NCBI RefSeq assembly: GCF_003977685.1
Contig: NZ_RYZH01000031.1
Coordinates: 1 to 64,000 of the forward strand
Direction: 5' to 3'
DNA from: Tautonia sociabilis
Lineage (GTDB): Bacteria > Planctomycetota > Planctomycetia > Isosphaerales > Isosphaeraceae
Length of the DNA stretch: 64,000 bases
The position numbers and the translations under genes are program-made. Under the pieces are notes generated by a model, which saw only the letters and a program-made list of their open reading frames with translations, was not told where the DNA came from and did no database searches. Below are positions 17,790 to 26,592 of this stretch, one piece after another. Position 1 is the stretch's first letter. The number at the start of each line of letters is the position of its first letter.

Positions 17790-20306
17790 TCATCCCCGGC
17801 CGCTGCCGATGGGGTCGCCGGGAGGAGCCGGCGGCGGCTCGGCCCGGGACCGGACGGGCGCCGGCCGCTCCAGGAACCGGGTGATGTCGTCCCGGATCGC
17901 CCGGCGGGGGGCCGGGTCCGGGCCATCGTCGGGATCGACACGATCGAGGATGCCGCGGAGGGCCTCGGTCGCGGTCGCCCGCACCTCGGGGGCGGCCTCG
18001 TCGTCGTCGGCCAGCTCCATCAGCCGGGTCACGACCAGAGATTGCACGGCCCTTCGGATCGCCCCGACGCTTCCGGAGGCGGGCGCTCCGTCTCGCCACG
18101 CCCGGTCGACCAGCGCGCCGACCACCTCGTTGAAGTCGGGATACGACTCGTCGCGGGAGTGGTAGTCGATGAGCCGGGCCGCCCGCTCGCGCCGCAGCAG
18201 GCCCGACACCGCCAGGTCGGCGGCGATCGAGGCCGCGGCGACCGGGTCGAAGGTTGGTCCCGTGTGGCCGGAGAACGACTCGGCCGTGCCGCCCTGGTAG
18301 CCGAACGGCCGGGGAGGGATCAGGGCGAGGAGGCGATCCGGCAGGACGAGCGTTTCCGGGTCGATCGTCGCGAGCACCGCGTCGAGCGCCTCGCGCTGTC
18401 TCCTCGCGGGGACGATCGCGACGACCGGCTCCGGGACGGTCCCGTCCCCGTCCTTGACGGCATAGGTGTAGGACGCGCCGCCGACACTCTTGACGGCCGC
18501 CTGGAGCTGAAAGCGGTGGTGCAGATACAGCGGCAGGAGCTTCGCCTCCAGCATGGCCATCGGCGAGCCGTTGTCGATGTTGGCCGGGCCGAACCGCTCC
18601 AGCCCGATCCGACGGACTTCCAGCTCGTGGCGGAGCATGGCGACCGGATCGTCGCCGTTGTCCCAGAGGTTCGCCAGCGGGTGCGCCGCCCCGGCGGGGC
18701 GGGCGTCGGCGTCGGAGAGGAAGAGCATGCCGGCGGCGACCCCCTCGCGGATGATCCGATCCAGCTCCTCCTCCTCGTCGGCTTCGGGAGGGAACGGGGT
18801 GTAGGCGTATCGGATCGCGAACGTGTCGTAGGCGCCGATGCCTTCGGCGTAGGCGTCGGACAGGTCGATCCCGCCCGATTGGGTCAGCCTCACCAGAGGG
18901 GCCGGGTAGTCCATCACCGACTCCCGGCCGTAGGTGCTGGCCGCGAAGTTGTGCGCCAGTCCGATCGTGTGTCCGACCTCGTGTGCCGAGAGCTGCCGGA
19001 GTCTCGCCAGCGCCATCGCCTCCGCGTCGACGGCCGGGTCCAGGTCGTCCAGGTACTCGGTCGACGGCATCAGGGCGCACTCGCATCCCATCGCGGAGGC
19101 GTCTGCTCCCAAGACCGGCACCAATCCCGTCCCGATCAGGTAGTCCTGCCGTACCCGGAGCGAGCCGAGCGTCACGTGTCCCTTGAGGATCTCCCCGGTT
19201 CTCGGGTCGATCACGCTCGACCCGTAGGACCACCCTCGCGTTGATCGGTGGACCCAGTTGATGACGTTGTAGCGGACGTCCATCGGGTCGGCGTCTTCGG
19301 GCAGGACCTCGACGCGGAACGCATTGATGAACCCGGCCGCCTCGAACGCCTCGTTCCACCAGGAGGCCCCCTCGACCAGCGCCGACCGGATCGGCTCTGG
19401 GGCTCCGGGGTCGACGTAGTAGACGATCGGCTCGACCGGCTCCGAGCGATCAGCCGCCGGATCCGCCTTCTCCAGCCGGTGGCGAGCGATCCATCGTGTC
19501 TCGATCGGCTCGTCGATCGGCTTCGCATAATCATAGAATTCGATGCCGAAAACGCCGACGCGAGGATCGAGCCGCCTCGGGGAGTAGGAGCCCTCGCCGT
19601 CGATCGGCGGCAGCTCGATGAACGACAGCCGCTGGCGGAGGCTGACCGCCTCGGGGCTCGGCGTCGTCTCCCGGAGGAGCCGGCCGGGGTCGCCCTCGGT
19701 GGCGAAGGTGAGCAGGGCCTCGATCTCGGTGTTCTTCGGGAATCCCCGGGTGCGGGGCAGGTCAATCGCGCTGCGGGCGACGTCCAGCCAGTAGCTCCCC
19801 TGATCCGACCTCCTCAGGGTGGCGGCGATCCCGTGCGCGTCTCTCAGAGCGAACGGCGAGAACTCCACCAGCACGCGATCCCCCTCGGCCGCCTCCACCT
19901 CGAAGCCGGCGAGCACGGAGGAGGCGAACGAGTCCTCCACCGCCCTCCGCTCCGCCTCCCGGCCGGTGAGGGCCCGGAACCTTGTGTTCCGCTCGATCAT
20001 CAGCACCTTCGGCCCAATCCGGCGGAAGACGACCACCCGAGACTCGCCCAGTTGCCCGCGGTCCAGGCCGATCGGGTTCGAGCCCACGCCGGAGGAGAGG
20101 GACACCTGGTACAGGATCTCCTCGTCGAACCGAGCGAGTTCGGCCAGCAGCCTCCCGCCGACCTCGTCCCAGTAGAGGGGGATGAAGCCGTCGATCCTCG
20201 CCAGCCCCTCGGTCGCCTCGGCGATCGTCGGCGGGCCGGCGATCGTCTCGTCGGCGGCGGCCGGAAGGGCGATCATCGCGAGCAGAAGGCAACACATCGG
20301 CATCAT
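17790..20306 (-). CDS. Secreted zinc-dependent metalloprotease (DUF5117/DUF4953 type)
   Basis: An 838-residue exported protein. A short leader (MCCLLLAMIALPAAA) is followed by a DUF5117-like beta domain (about residues 60–200), then a catalytic domain with HEVGHTIGLAHN near residue 440, the HExxHxxGxxH zinc motif of metzincin-type proteases, and a conserved VMDYPAP Met-turn 16 residues later. The C-terminal region is helical. The order matches the DUF5117–DUF4953 proteases found in Bacteroidetes and planctomycetes. The start is uncertain: ATGs at 20306, 20303 and 20297 precede the leader, and I exclude the upstream frame to 20417, which overlaps the sialidase gene. Confidence 0.87.
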   Translation of the reverse strand: MMPMCCLLLAMIALPAAADETIAGPPTIAEATEGLARIDGFIPLYWDEVGGRLLAELARFDEEILYQVSLSSGVGSNPIGLDRGQLGESRVVVFRRIGPKVLMIERNTRFRALTGREAERRAVEDSFASSVLAGFEVEAAEGDRVLVEFSPFALRDAHGIAATLRRSDQGSYWLDVARSAIDLPRTRGFPKNTEIEALLTFATEGDPGRLLRETTPSPEAVSLRQRLSFIELPPIDGEGSYSPRRLDPRVGVFGIEFYDYAKPIDEPIETRWIARHRLEKADPAADRSEPVEPIVYYVDPGAPEPIRSALVEGASWWNEAFEAAGFINAFRVEVLPEDADPMDVRYNVINWVHRSTRGWSYGSSVIDPRTGEILKGHVTLGSLRVRQDYLIGTGLVPVLGADASAMGCECALMPSTEYLDDLDPAVDAEAMALARLRQLSAHEVGHTIGLAHNFAASTYGRESVMDYPAPLVRLTQSGGIDLSDAYAEGIGAYDTFAIRYAYTPFPPEADEEEELDRIIREGVAAGMLFLSDADARPAGAAHPLANLWDNGDDPVAMLRHELEVRRIGLERFGPANIDNGSPMAMLEAKLLPLYLHHRFQLQAAVKSVGGASYTYAVKDGDGTVPEPVVAIVPARRQREALDAVLATIDPETLVLPDRLLALIPPRPFGYQGGTAESFSGHTGPTFDPVAAASIAADLAVSGLLRRERAARLIDYHSRDESYPDFNEVVGALVDRAWRDGAPASGSVGAIRRAVQSLVVTRLMELADDDEAAPEVRATATEALRGILDRVDPDDGPDPAPRRAIRDDITRFLERPAPVRSRAEPPPAPPGDPIGSGRG

Positions 20307-20334
20307 CCCAGAGGTGAAGGTCGGGGCGGCAGCC

Positions 20335-22167
20335 TCAGCGGGGCTTCCGGCCGGCTCGGTGGTTGCCGACCGCCTCGGAGGTCCGCAGCGGCCGGCCGTA
20401 CACGCGAACCGTTCCAAGCTGTCCGAACACGTTGGGCGCCAGGGTGGCCTGTCCCCGGCCGTTCACGTCTCCCAGCCCGGCGGGGAACCGGCCCCAGCCG
20501 AACTGGCGGAGGGCACCGCCGTCGTTGAAGACGCCATCGACGACGACGCTGATGATCCTCGGCCCGGCGTCGATGATGATCGTCACGTGCTGCCAGTCGC
20601 CGACCCGCAGCGTGCCGGGTCCGGTGCCGGGGTCGCTGTCCCAGAAGGCTTCGGTGGCGCCGTCGTTCAGCGAGAGGCCCAGGGTCGACCGACCGGTGGT
20701 GGCGACGAGCAGGCCTCGGCCCGTCTCGTCCCTCGTATCGAGCAACGTCTGGCCACCGGTCAGTTCCCGGAATCGGACCCGGAAGTCGAGGGTGAAGCCG
20801 CCGCGATCGGCCAGGTCGGGCAGGGGGGGCATGGCGACCTCGGCGCCCGGCTCAATCGGGTCGCCGGTCACCTCCAGAAGCAGCCCGTCGCGTTCGACCT
20901 CCCGGCGGTCGAACTGCCCCTTGAGGTCGGCGAGCAGGTCCGGGTCGACCTCGTGGACGCGGGCGATCTCCTTCTGCGTCTCGGTGACGTAGAGGAGGCC
21001 GCCGTCCTCGATGAAGTCGGGGTAGCTGATGCGGACGCTCGGGTTCTCGTCGTAGAGCAGGATCTCCGGCTCGGACCAGAGGATCTGCCCGTCGCGCTCG
21101 ACCCCCGCCAGGATCCAGGCGGGGTTGCGGTCGTTGTAAGGCCCCCAGCCCTCGCGATGGACGGGCTCGCCGCCGTGGTTGTGGAACCAGTAGAGGAACG
21201 TGCCGTCGCCGAGCTTCTTCACGAAGTTGGCCGCTCTCGGGTGCTTCACCCGGCGGCGGCCAGGTCCGTAGGTCATGTAGGCAGGGGGCGTCCAGGTCCG
21301 GCCGCCATCCCGGCTGTAGGCGTGGCAGGGGTAGCCGTCGATGGTGCGGTAGGTGGCGAAGAGCGAGCCGTCGGACAGCTCGACCAGGTTCGCCTCGTCC
21401 GAGACCGGCCCCTTGGGGGCCCGGAGGCCGTCGTCCCCCTCGGGGAGCAGCTCCCAGCGGATCTTCGACGGATCCCGCTCGGTCAGGATGGTGTCGCTGC
21501 GCAGGAAGACGCCCTGCGATTCGACCATCGTGCCCGGCGTCCCCCACTTGCCGACCTTGGCGAAGCCGAAGATCGCCGCGTCGCGAGCAAGGATCGGCTT
21601 ACCCACTCCCCAGAAGAACAGCGTTTTGCCGCCGGTGTTGTTCCCAAGGTCGATGTTCATGCGGCGCATCGGGATCTCGAACCGCTCGGCCGACCACGAC
21701 CGGCCGCCGTCGTCGGAATAGCGGAAGGCATACTCGCCGAGCGTGTCCACCCGCTTGCCCGCTCCGGGCGGTACCGCCGGGAACTCCCGAATGTTCTCGG
21801 CGTTGTAAGTGTAAAATGCGTAGATGCGACCGCCCGGCACCTTCAGCGGCATCACCCAGGAGGCCTCCGGACCGCCGGCCGGCTCGATGGGGATGTGCTC
21901 CGACCAGGTCCGGCCGTGGTCGGTGCTGATCGTCGCCACGATGTGCTGGCCCGGCTGGCCCTCGACCCCCGCTCCGGTGGTCATCGTGCAGAGCCAGTGC
22001 CCCTGGTCGGTGACGACGACATACGGCTGGTCGCAGTAGCCCTCGTCGGGGATCACCCAGCCGTTCCGGATGTCCCTCGGATCCTGGGCCGTCGCGATCG
22101 CCGGGAGGAGCAGCAGGGCCAGCGAAGCCAGGAAGATCCGTCGGAGGGGGAGGGCTCGGGTCGGCAT
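20335..22167 (-). CDS. Secreted sialidase-like (BNR/Asp-box) protein with LamG-type domain
   Basis: A 610-residue exported protein with a signal peptide (residues 1–27, ending AIATAQ). The six-bladed propeller region carries three Asp boxes: STDHGRTW (81–88), SDDGGRSW (151–158) and SRDGGRTW (285–292). The C-terminal part (about 430–600) looks like a LamG/concanavalin sandwich (GGFTLDFRVRFRE, GDWQHVTIIID). Exo-alpha-sialidases cleave terminal sialic acids, but many planctomycete relatives act on other sugars, so the substrate is open. Metalloprotease and Rieske genes follow on the same strand at 28 and 6 bp spacing, so one transcript is likely. Confidence 0.88.
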   Translation of the reverse strand: MPTRALPLRRIFLASLALLLLPAIATAQDPRDIRNGWVIPDEGYCDQPYVVVTDQGHWLCTMTTGAGVEGQPGQHIVATISTDHGRTWSEHIPIEPAGGPEASWVMPLKVPGGRIYAFYTYNAENIREFPAVPPGAGKRVDTLGEYAFRYSDDGGRSWSAERFEIPMRRMNIDLGNNTGGKTLFFWGVGKPILARDAAIFGFAKVGKWGTPGTMVESQGVFLRSDTILTERDPSKIRWELLPEGDDGLRAPKGPVSDEANLVELSDGSLFATYRTIDGYPCHAYSRDGGRTWTPPAYMTYGPGRRRVKHPRAANFVKKLGDGTFLYWFHNHGGEPVHREGWGPYNDRNPAWILAGVERDGQILWSEPEILLYDENPSVRISYPDFIEDGGLLYVTETQKEIARVHEVDPDLLADLKGQFDRREVERDGLLLEVTGDPIEPGAEVAMPPLPDLADRGGFTLDFRVRFRELTGGQTLLDTRDETGRGLLVATTGRSTLGLSLNDGATEAFWDSDPGTGPGTLRVGDWQHVTIIIDAGPRIISVVVDGVFNDGGALRQFGWGRFPAGLGDVNGRGQATLAPNVFGQLGTVRVYGRPLRTSEAVGNHRAGRKPR

Positions 22168-22219
22168 GGCTCGGCCTCGGGCGATCGGCGGGGACCGGGA
22201 TCGATCGCCCCGAGGTTAG

Positions 22220-22307
22220 CCTTGCGTCGCCCCCGCCGCAAGGACACCGGCCGCCGAGCCCTTCCCCTCGGCGGCATGACGTCCGGCGCCCCCCGAGAGA
22301 GGGGCGC
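22220..22307. terminator. Three consecutive hairpins after the amidohydrolase cluster
   Basis: Three perfect inverted repeats stand in a row in the 152-bp gap between the last amidohydrolase stop (22320) and the sialidase start (22167). They are 22286–22292/22301–22307 (7 bp), 22250–22258/22267–22275 (9 bp) and 22220–22226/22237–22243 (7 bp). None has a T tract. They may end the long minus-strand transcript or protect mRNA ends. Confidence 0.5.
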
Positions 22308-22319
22308 GGCCGGGCCGGG

Positions 22320-23999
22320 TCAGCGGGCGTCGCGGTCGAAGACCGGGTAGACGCGGTCCTCGGCCCGTCGGTAGCGGACCTTGCCGTTCACGATGGCCGT
22401 CTCGACGTACGTGCGGTAGTCGAGCGGAGGGCCGTCGAGGATGAGCAGGTCGGCATCCTTACCCTTTTCGATGCTGCCGATCCGGTCCTCCAGGCCGAGG
22501 ATCCGGGCCGGGACGATGGTCAGCGCGGCCAGCGCGGTTGCCTCGTCGGCGCCTCCCCGGACGGCGAAGGCGGCCTCCAGCGGCAGGCTCGTCAGGTCGC
22601 GACCGGCCAGGCCGACGAGGCTGACGGAGCTGCCCAGCGGCGCGATGGCGAAGGGCACGGCCGCCTGCTGGAGGATGCCCGGCGTCTCGATCGACGACCC
22701 GGTCGAGTCCTCCCGGCCCGGGTCCGACCGGCGGCGGTCCCGAGGGGTGATGACCACCGGCACACCGGCCTTGCCCAGCTCCTCAGCGACGACCCAGGCC
22801 TCGATGGCGCCATCGAGCACGAGCCGGTAGTCCAGCTCCCGGGCCAGGGCGATCATGCTCCGGATCTGCTCGGCCGAGGAGGCCTGCGTCCGCAATGGGA
22901 TCTCCTTCTTCACCAGCTTGATCAGCCCGTCGTCGACAGGCTTGCGGGGCTCCTTGATGTCCTTCTTGCCGGCCTCCTTGTCGGCCTCGTACTGTTCCAG
23001 CTCCTCGAGGTAGTCCCTCGCCTTCTTGAGATTCTCCCGCCAGCTAAAGACGTTGAACGGGCCGGTGAGTGAGGAGGAGGAGAGGCTGTAGAAGGGCTGC
23101 TCGGCGGCGAGCATGCCGTCGAGATCGCCCCAGGTCAGCTTGATGACGCAATAATCGTCCGGCCTCGGCCGAGTGGGGGAGGGGGGGGCGAGCGGCTCGG
23201 GCAGGATCTCCATGACGGTAGCGGCGCAGTGGGCGCAGGTCCCCTGGCGGTCCTGTTCCCCGAAGAACCGGGAGTCGAAAGGGGAGACCAGGCCGGAGCC
23301 GTCGCCGGCGAAGAGGCCGAGGGGGCCGTGGCCGTCGTCCTCCCGGCCCTCGGCGTGAGCGAGCAGGTGGTCGAACGTCTCGTCGTCGAGCTGGCCGTCG
23401 GCGAGCAGGCCGATCAGGTCGTCGACGGTCAGGGAGACCGGGCCCTCGTCCTCCGACCCCGGCCCGGGCTGGAAGAGGAAGCGAGCGCCCGAGGCGCCGC
23501 CGATCCGCACCGCTCCGGACGTGATGCCGACGCCAAGGCAAAGCTTCATATTCCGATCGAACGGATCAAGGGCGTCGGCCACCGAGTTCGACGAGCCTCC
23601 CCCTCCCCGGGACCTGGCCGCCGCGCCCACCCCCACGCCGTTCATGTCCACGGCCACGAACCCGGGGGTGACGACCTTGCCGGAGGCGTCGATCACCTCG
23701 GCTCCCTCGGGCACCTCGATCGACTGGCCGACCTCGAGGATCGTGCCGTCCCGGACGAGGATCGTCCCCCGTCGGATCGTCCCCTGGGTGACCGTCTCGA
23801 TGTCGGCCCCGACGATCGCCAGGATCGGCCCGGGGGTCTTCTCATCCGACTCCTCGCCATCGGGCCTGGCCTCGTCGGGCTTCGGCTCCGAGGAGGCCTC
23901 TCCCCCCGAATCCTCCTGGGCCGGGGCCGGGGAGGGGAACATGGCGGCGGCCAGGGCCGCCAGCAGGGCCAGCAGCCGGAGCAAGTCATTCGGTTTCAT
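22320..23999 (-). CDS. Secreted amidohydrolase-like protein lacking the HxH metal motif
   Basis: A 559-residue protein, exported (hydrophobic leader residues 6–28), followed by an acidic stretch (29–56) and an amidohydrolase-type small beta domain and barrel. In active family members PGxxDxHxH follows the first barrel strand; here it reads TPGFVAVDMN (111–120), so both histidines are missing. The C-terminal family signature is retained: IGSIEKGKDADLLILDG. An insert around residue 255 contains a CxxC pair (TCAHCAATV). A charged helix follows (KKARDYLEELEQYEADKE). The start is the ATG at 23999, overlapping the previous gene's end by 14 bp. It is last in the seven-gene set. Probably non-catalytic or using other residues. 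Confidence 0.85.
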   Translation of the reverse strand: MKPNDLLRLLALLAALAAAMFPSPAPAQEDSGGEASSEPKPDEARPDGEESDEKTPGPILAIVGADIETVTQGTIRRGTILVRDGTILEVGQSIEVPEGAEVIDASGKVVTPGFVAVDMNGVGVGAAARSRGGGGSSNSVADALDPFDRNMKLCLGVGITSGAVRIGGASGARFLFQPGPGSEDEGPVSLTVDDLIGLLADGQLDDETFDHLLAHAEGREDDGHGPLGLFAGDGSGLVSPFDSRFFGEQDRQGTCAHCAATVMEILPEPLAPPSPTRPRPDDYCVIKLTWGDLDGMLAAEQPFYSLSSSSLTGPFNVFSWRENLKKARDYLEELEQYEADKEAGKKDIKEPRKPVDDGLIKLVKKEIPLRTQASSAEQIRSMIALARELDYRLVLDGAIEAWVVAEELGKAGVPVVITPRDRRRSDPGREDSTGSSIETPGILQQAAVPFAIAPLGSSVSLVGLAGRDLTSLPLEAAFAVRGGADEATALAALTIVPARILGLEDRIGSIEKGKDADLLILDGPPLDYRTYVETAIVNGKVRYRRAEDRVYPVFDRDAR

Positions 24000-25269
24000 A
24001 GACGGTCCTCCCTGCGATGATAACGGTGCGGAGGCGGCTGTACGGGTCGAGCGGGTCGCCGTCGAAGACGAGCAGCGACGCGGACTTGCCCTCCTCCAGC
24101 GAGCCGAGGGCGTCTCCCTGGCCGATCAGCTCCGCCGGACGGGCGGTGAGGGCGGCCAGGGCCTTCTCGCGGGGCAGGCCGGTGGCGACGAGGTAGGCGA
24201 CGTGGAACAGCGGGGAGTCCTGCGTCGAGAGCAGGCCGAACCGGTCGCTCCCCTGGACGAACGCGAACTCGATGCCCTCCTCGTGGACCAGGCGCGGCAC
24301 GTTGACAAGATTGCGGTTATCGGGCTCGGTGTCGATGGCCGGCCGCAGCAGCAGGGTCAGCTTCGGCCGATCGGCCAGGCGGTCGAGCGTGCGGCACACG
24401 TCCGGCCCCGAGGCGATCAGGGCAAGCCGAACGTCCTTCGCCTCCTCCAGCGCCTCCAGCAGGTAGAGGATTGCCGCCGCGTTGGCGGCGTCGGCGATCA
24501 GCGGCACCTTCCCCTCCGCCACGGCCTTCCAGAGTTCGCGAGCGGAGCCGGACGCGCCCGAGTTCGAGGAGGACGACGACGGGCCTCGCCCCGACCGGCC
24601 CGATCCGGATCCGGATCCGGCACCGGATCGGTTCCCCCCTCCGGGGCGATTCGCGGCCTCCAGGCCCTTGCGGACGACGTCGAGGCTGGCGGTGCTGTTG
24701 GAGACGGCGACATAGAGGCGGCCGTCCTCCTCCACCACCATCGCCTCGGGGTCCTCGGGCGTAATCCGCACGACGGCCGCCTGGCCGTAGTCGGCGGGGA
24801 TGAGGTTGAGGAGGGTCAGGCCGGAGCGGAGCAGGGGGGCGAAGTCGGTTCGGAAGGGGTCGAGGCCGTCGGCCACCCGGGTGAAGCTCGGCGACCGGGT
24901 GGGGCTCGACCCTCCCAGGACGATCACCCGGCCGTTGATAACGACCGTCCTCCTCCCGGAGGACGACGACCCGACGTCCCCTCCATACGGATAGGCCGGC
25001 TCCACGATGCCGGGCATGATCGTCCGCCCGCTGGCGTCCACCACTCGGGCGTCCTCGGGGATCTCGACCTGGTCGACCGGGCCGACCGCCTCGATCGTTC
25101 CGTCCCGCAGGACGATGACGCCGGTTTCGATCCGGCCGGCCGGGCCGACCGTCTCGATCGTCGCCCCCTTCAGCGCGAGCGGCCGGTCCTGGCCCCAGGA
25201 GGCCGGCGGGGCGGCGGCGATCGCGAGCGTCGCGAGCAGCGGCAGCGGGGCGATTCGGGGTTGGGTCAC
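23986..25269 (-). CDS. Secreted amidohydrolase-like protein, HxH missing, Gly/Ser linker
   Basis: A 427-residue exported protein (leader residues 1–26, ending PASWG). The small beta domain (ALKGATIETVG) and C-terminal signature (LGSLEEGKSASLLVFDGDPL) place it in the amidohydrolase family, but the site equivalent to HxH reads MPGIVEPAYPYGG. The later aspartate is kept in context (STQDSPL). A Gly/Ser/Arg-rich linker spans about residues 212–245 (RSGAGSGSGSGRSGRG). It overlaps the next gene by 14 bp, and follows the only intact amidohydrolase after 57 bp. Metal binding seems unlikely. The fold could serve as a binding or scaffold module; this is inference. Confidence 0.85.
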   Translation of the reverse strand: MTQPRIAPLPLLATLAIAAAPPASWGQDRPLALKGATIETVGPAGRIETGVIVLRDGTIEAVGPVDQVEIPEDARVVDASGRTIMPGIVEPAYPYGGDVGSSSSGRRTVVINGRVIVLGGSSPTRSPSFTRVADGLDPFRTDFAPLLRSGLTLLNLIPADYGQAAVVRITPEDPEAMVVEEDGRLYVAVSNSTASLDVVRKGLEAANRPGGGNRSGAGSGSGSGRSGRGPSSSSSNSGASGSARELWKAVAEGKVPLIADAANAAAILYLLEALEEAKDVRLALIASGPDVCRTLDRLADRPKLTLLLRPAIDTEPDNRNLVNVPRLVHEEGIEFAFVQGSDRFGLLSTQDSPLFHVAYLVATGLPREKALAALTARPAELIGQGDALGSLEEGKSASLLVFDGDPLDPYSRLRTVIIAGRTVYETE

Positions 25270-25326
25270 GGCTCGGGGCTCCGGGCGGCGAGGGAGGGGC
25301 GATCGGCGGCGAGGGCTGAACTGAAC

Positions 25327-26592
25327 TCAGAAGCGGCGGCGGTCCTTGGCGATGTCGTAGACGACCTTCCCGTCGATGATCACCTGGGTGACGTAATTGC
25401 GCGGGTCGATAATCGATCCAGTGCAGATGACAAGATCCGCGTCCTTGCCCACCTCGATGGAGCCGACCCGGTCCTCGATCATCAGGGCCCTGGCCGGCTC
25501 GATCGTGATGCCCCGGATCGCCTCCTCCTCGTTCCAGCCGTAGCGGACGGCCATCGTCGCCTGGAACGAGAGTTCCTCCTGAGGGATGACGGGGGAGTCG
25601 GTGTTCACGCCGAGCCACTCGACGCCCCGCCGGTCATACTCGGCGACGATGCCGTGGATCTGCCCGTCGTCCGGGTCGAAGCGGAACCCGCGCGGCCCGG
25701 CGATCACCGGAACGTTGCGCCGGATCACCTCGTCGGAGATCAGATACCCCTCGAACGTGCCGTGACCGATGACGATTCGCAGGTCCATCGCGTCGTGGAG
25801 CATCTCCAGCGTCGCCTGGATGCCCTGGTATCCCTGCGTGTGCACGAGCACCGGGATCTCTCGGCGGAAGAGGGGCTTGAACATCTCCAGGCGCAGGTCG
25901 ATCTCGGGCCGCTCGCTCGACTTGCCCGACTCGTAGTCGTCCCATGCCCGGACGTAGGCGCGTCCCTCTTCGAGCTGGTCTCGGATGATCCAGTTCATCC
26001 CCATCCGGCCGGAGCCGAGGGTGCCGTCCCGGCGCTCGGGGTTGCCCCACTGGGCGATCTTCAGGACGCCGGGGAAGCGGACGAGCACGTCCTCCAGCTC
26101 GCCGGGGCCGGTCTTCAGGATCGCGCCGAAGCCCCCCATGTTCGTGCCGCTGCCGGGGATGTAGCAGACGGTGGTCACGCCGCCGGCCACGGCCACCTGA
26201 AGCGCGTCGTTGTGCGGGATCACCTGGTCGAGCACCCGGAGATCCGGGTTGGTCTGGTAGACCATCTCGTTCAGGTCGCCCGAGCCGCCGACGTGGCAAT
26301 GCACCTCGACCAGCCCCGGCATCAGGAACTTGTCGCCGCAGTCGATGACCTCGTACCCCTCGGGGATCTCCACCTCCGTCTGGGGGCCGACCGCCTCGAT
26401 CTTCCCCCCGCGGACCAGGACCACGCCGTCGACGATCGGCTCGCCGGCGCAGGTGATCACCTTACCGGCGAGCACGGCGAGGGGACGATTCTCCTGCCCT
26501 TCGGCGGAGGAGGCCTCCTGCGCCGCCGCCATCGGGGAGAGCAGGCCGAGCAGCAGGACGAGGGCGGTCGGGGAGATCCGGTTTGGTGTCAT
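25327..26592 (-). CDS. Secreted amidohydrolase with complete metal-ligand set
   Basis: A 421-residue exported protein (leader about residues 9–25, ending MAAAQE). It is the one catalytically competent-looking member of the cluster: H98-C-H100 (GLVEVHCHVGGSG), H251 (VLVHTQGYQG), H277 (IGHGTFEG) and D332 (VNTDSP) match the HxH, H, H, D pattern of binuclear or mononuclear zinc amidohydrolases. The C-terminal signature is VGSIEVGKDADLVICTG. Its nearest named relatives are imidazolonepropionase-like amidohydrolases, some of which are dipeptidases; the substrate is unknown. The ATG at 26592 overlaps the previous stop as TGATG, which indicates coupled translation. Confidence 0.9.
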   Translation of the reverse strand: MTPNRISPTALVLLLGLLSPMAAAQEASSAEGQENRPLAVLAGKVITCAGEPIVDGVVLVRGGKIEAVGPQTEVEIPEGYEVIDCGDKFLMPGLVEVHCHVGGSGDLNEMVYQTNPDLRVLDQVIPHNDALQVAVAGGVTTVCYIPGSGTNMGGFGAILKTGPGELEDVLVRFPGVLKIAQWGNPERRDGTLGSGRMGMNWIIRDQLEEGRAYVRAWDDYESGKSSERPEIDLRLEMFKPLFRREIPVLVHTQGYQGIQATLEMLHDAMDLRIVIGHGTFEGYLISDEVIRRNVPVIAGPRGFRFDPDDGQIHGIVAEYDRRGVEWLGVNTDSPVIPQEELSFQATMAVRYGWNEEEAIRGITIEPARALMIEDRVGSIEVGKDADLVICTGSIIDPRNYVTQVIIDGKVVYDIAKDRRRF

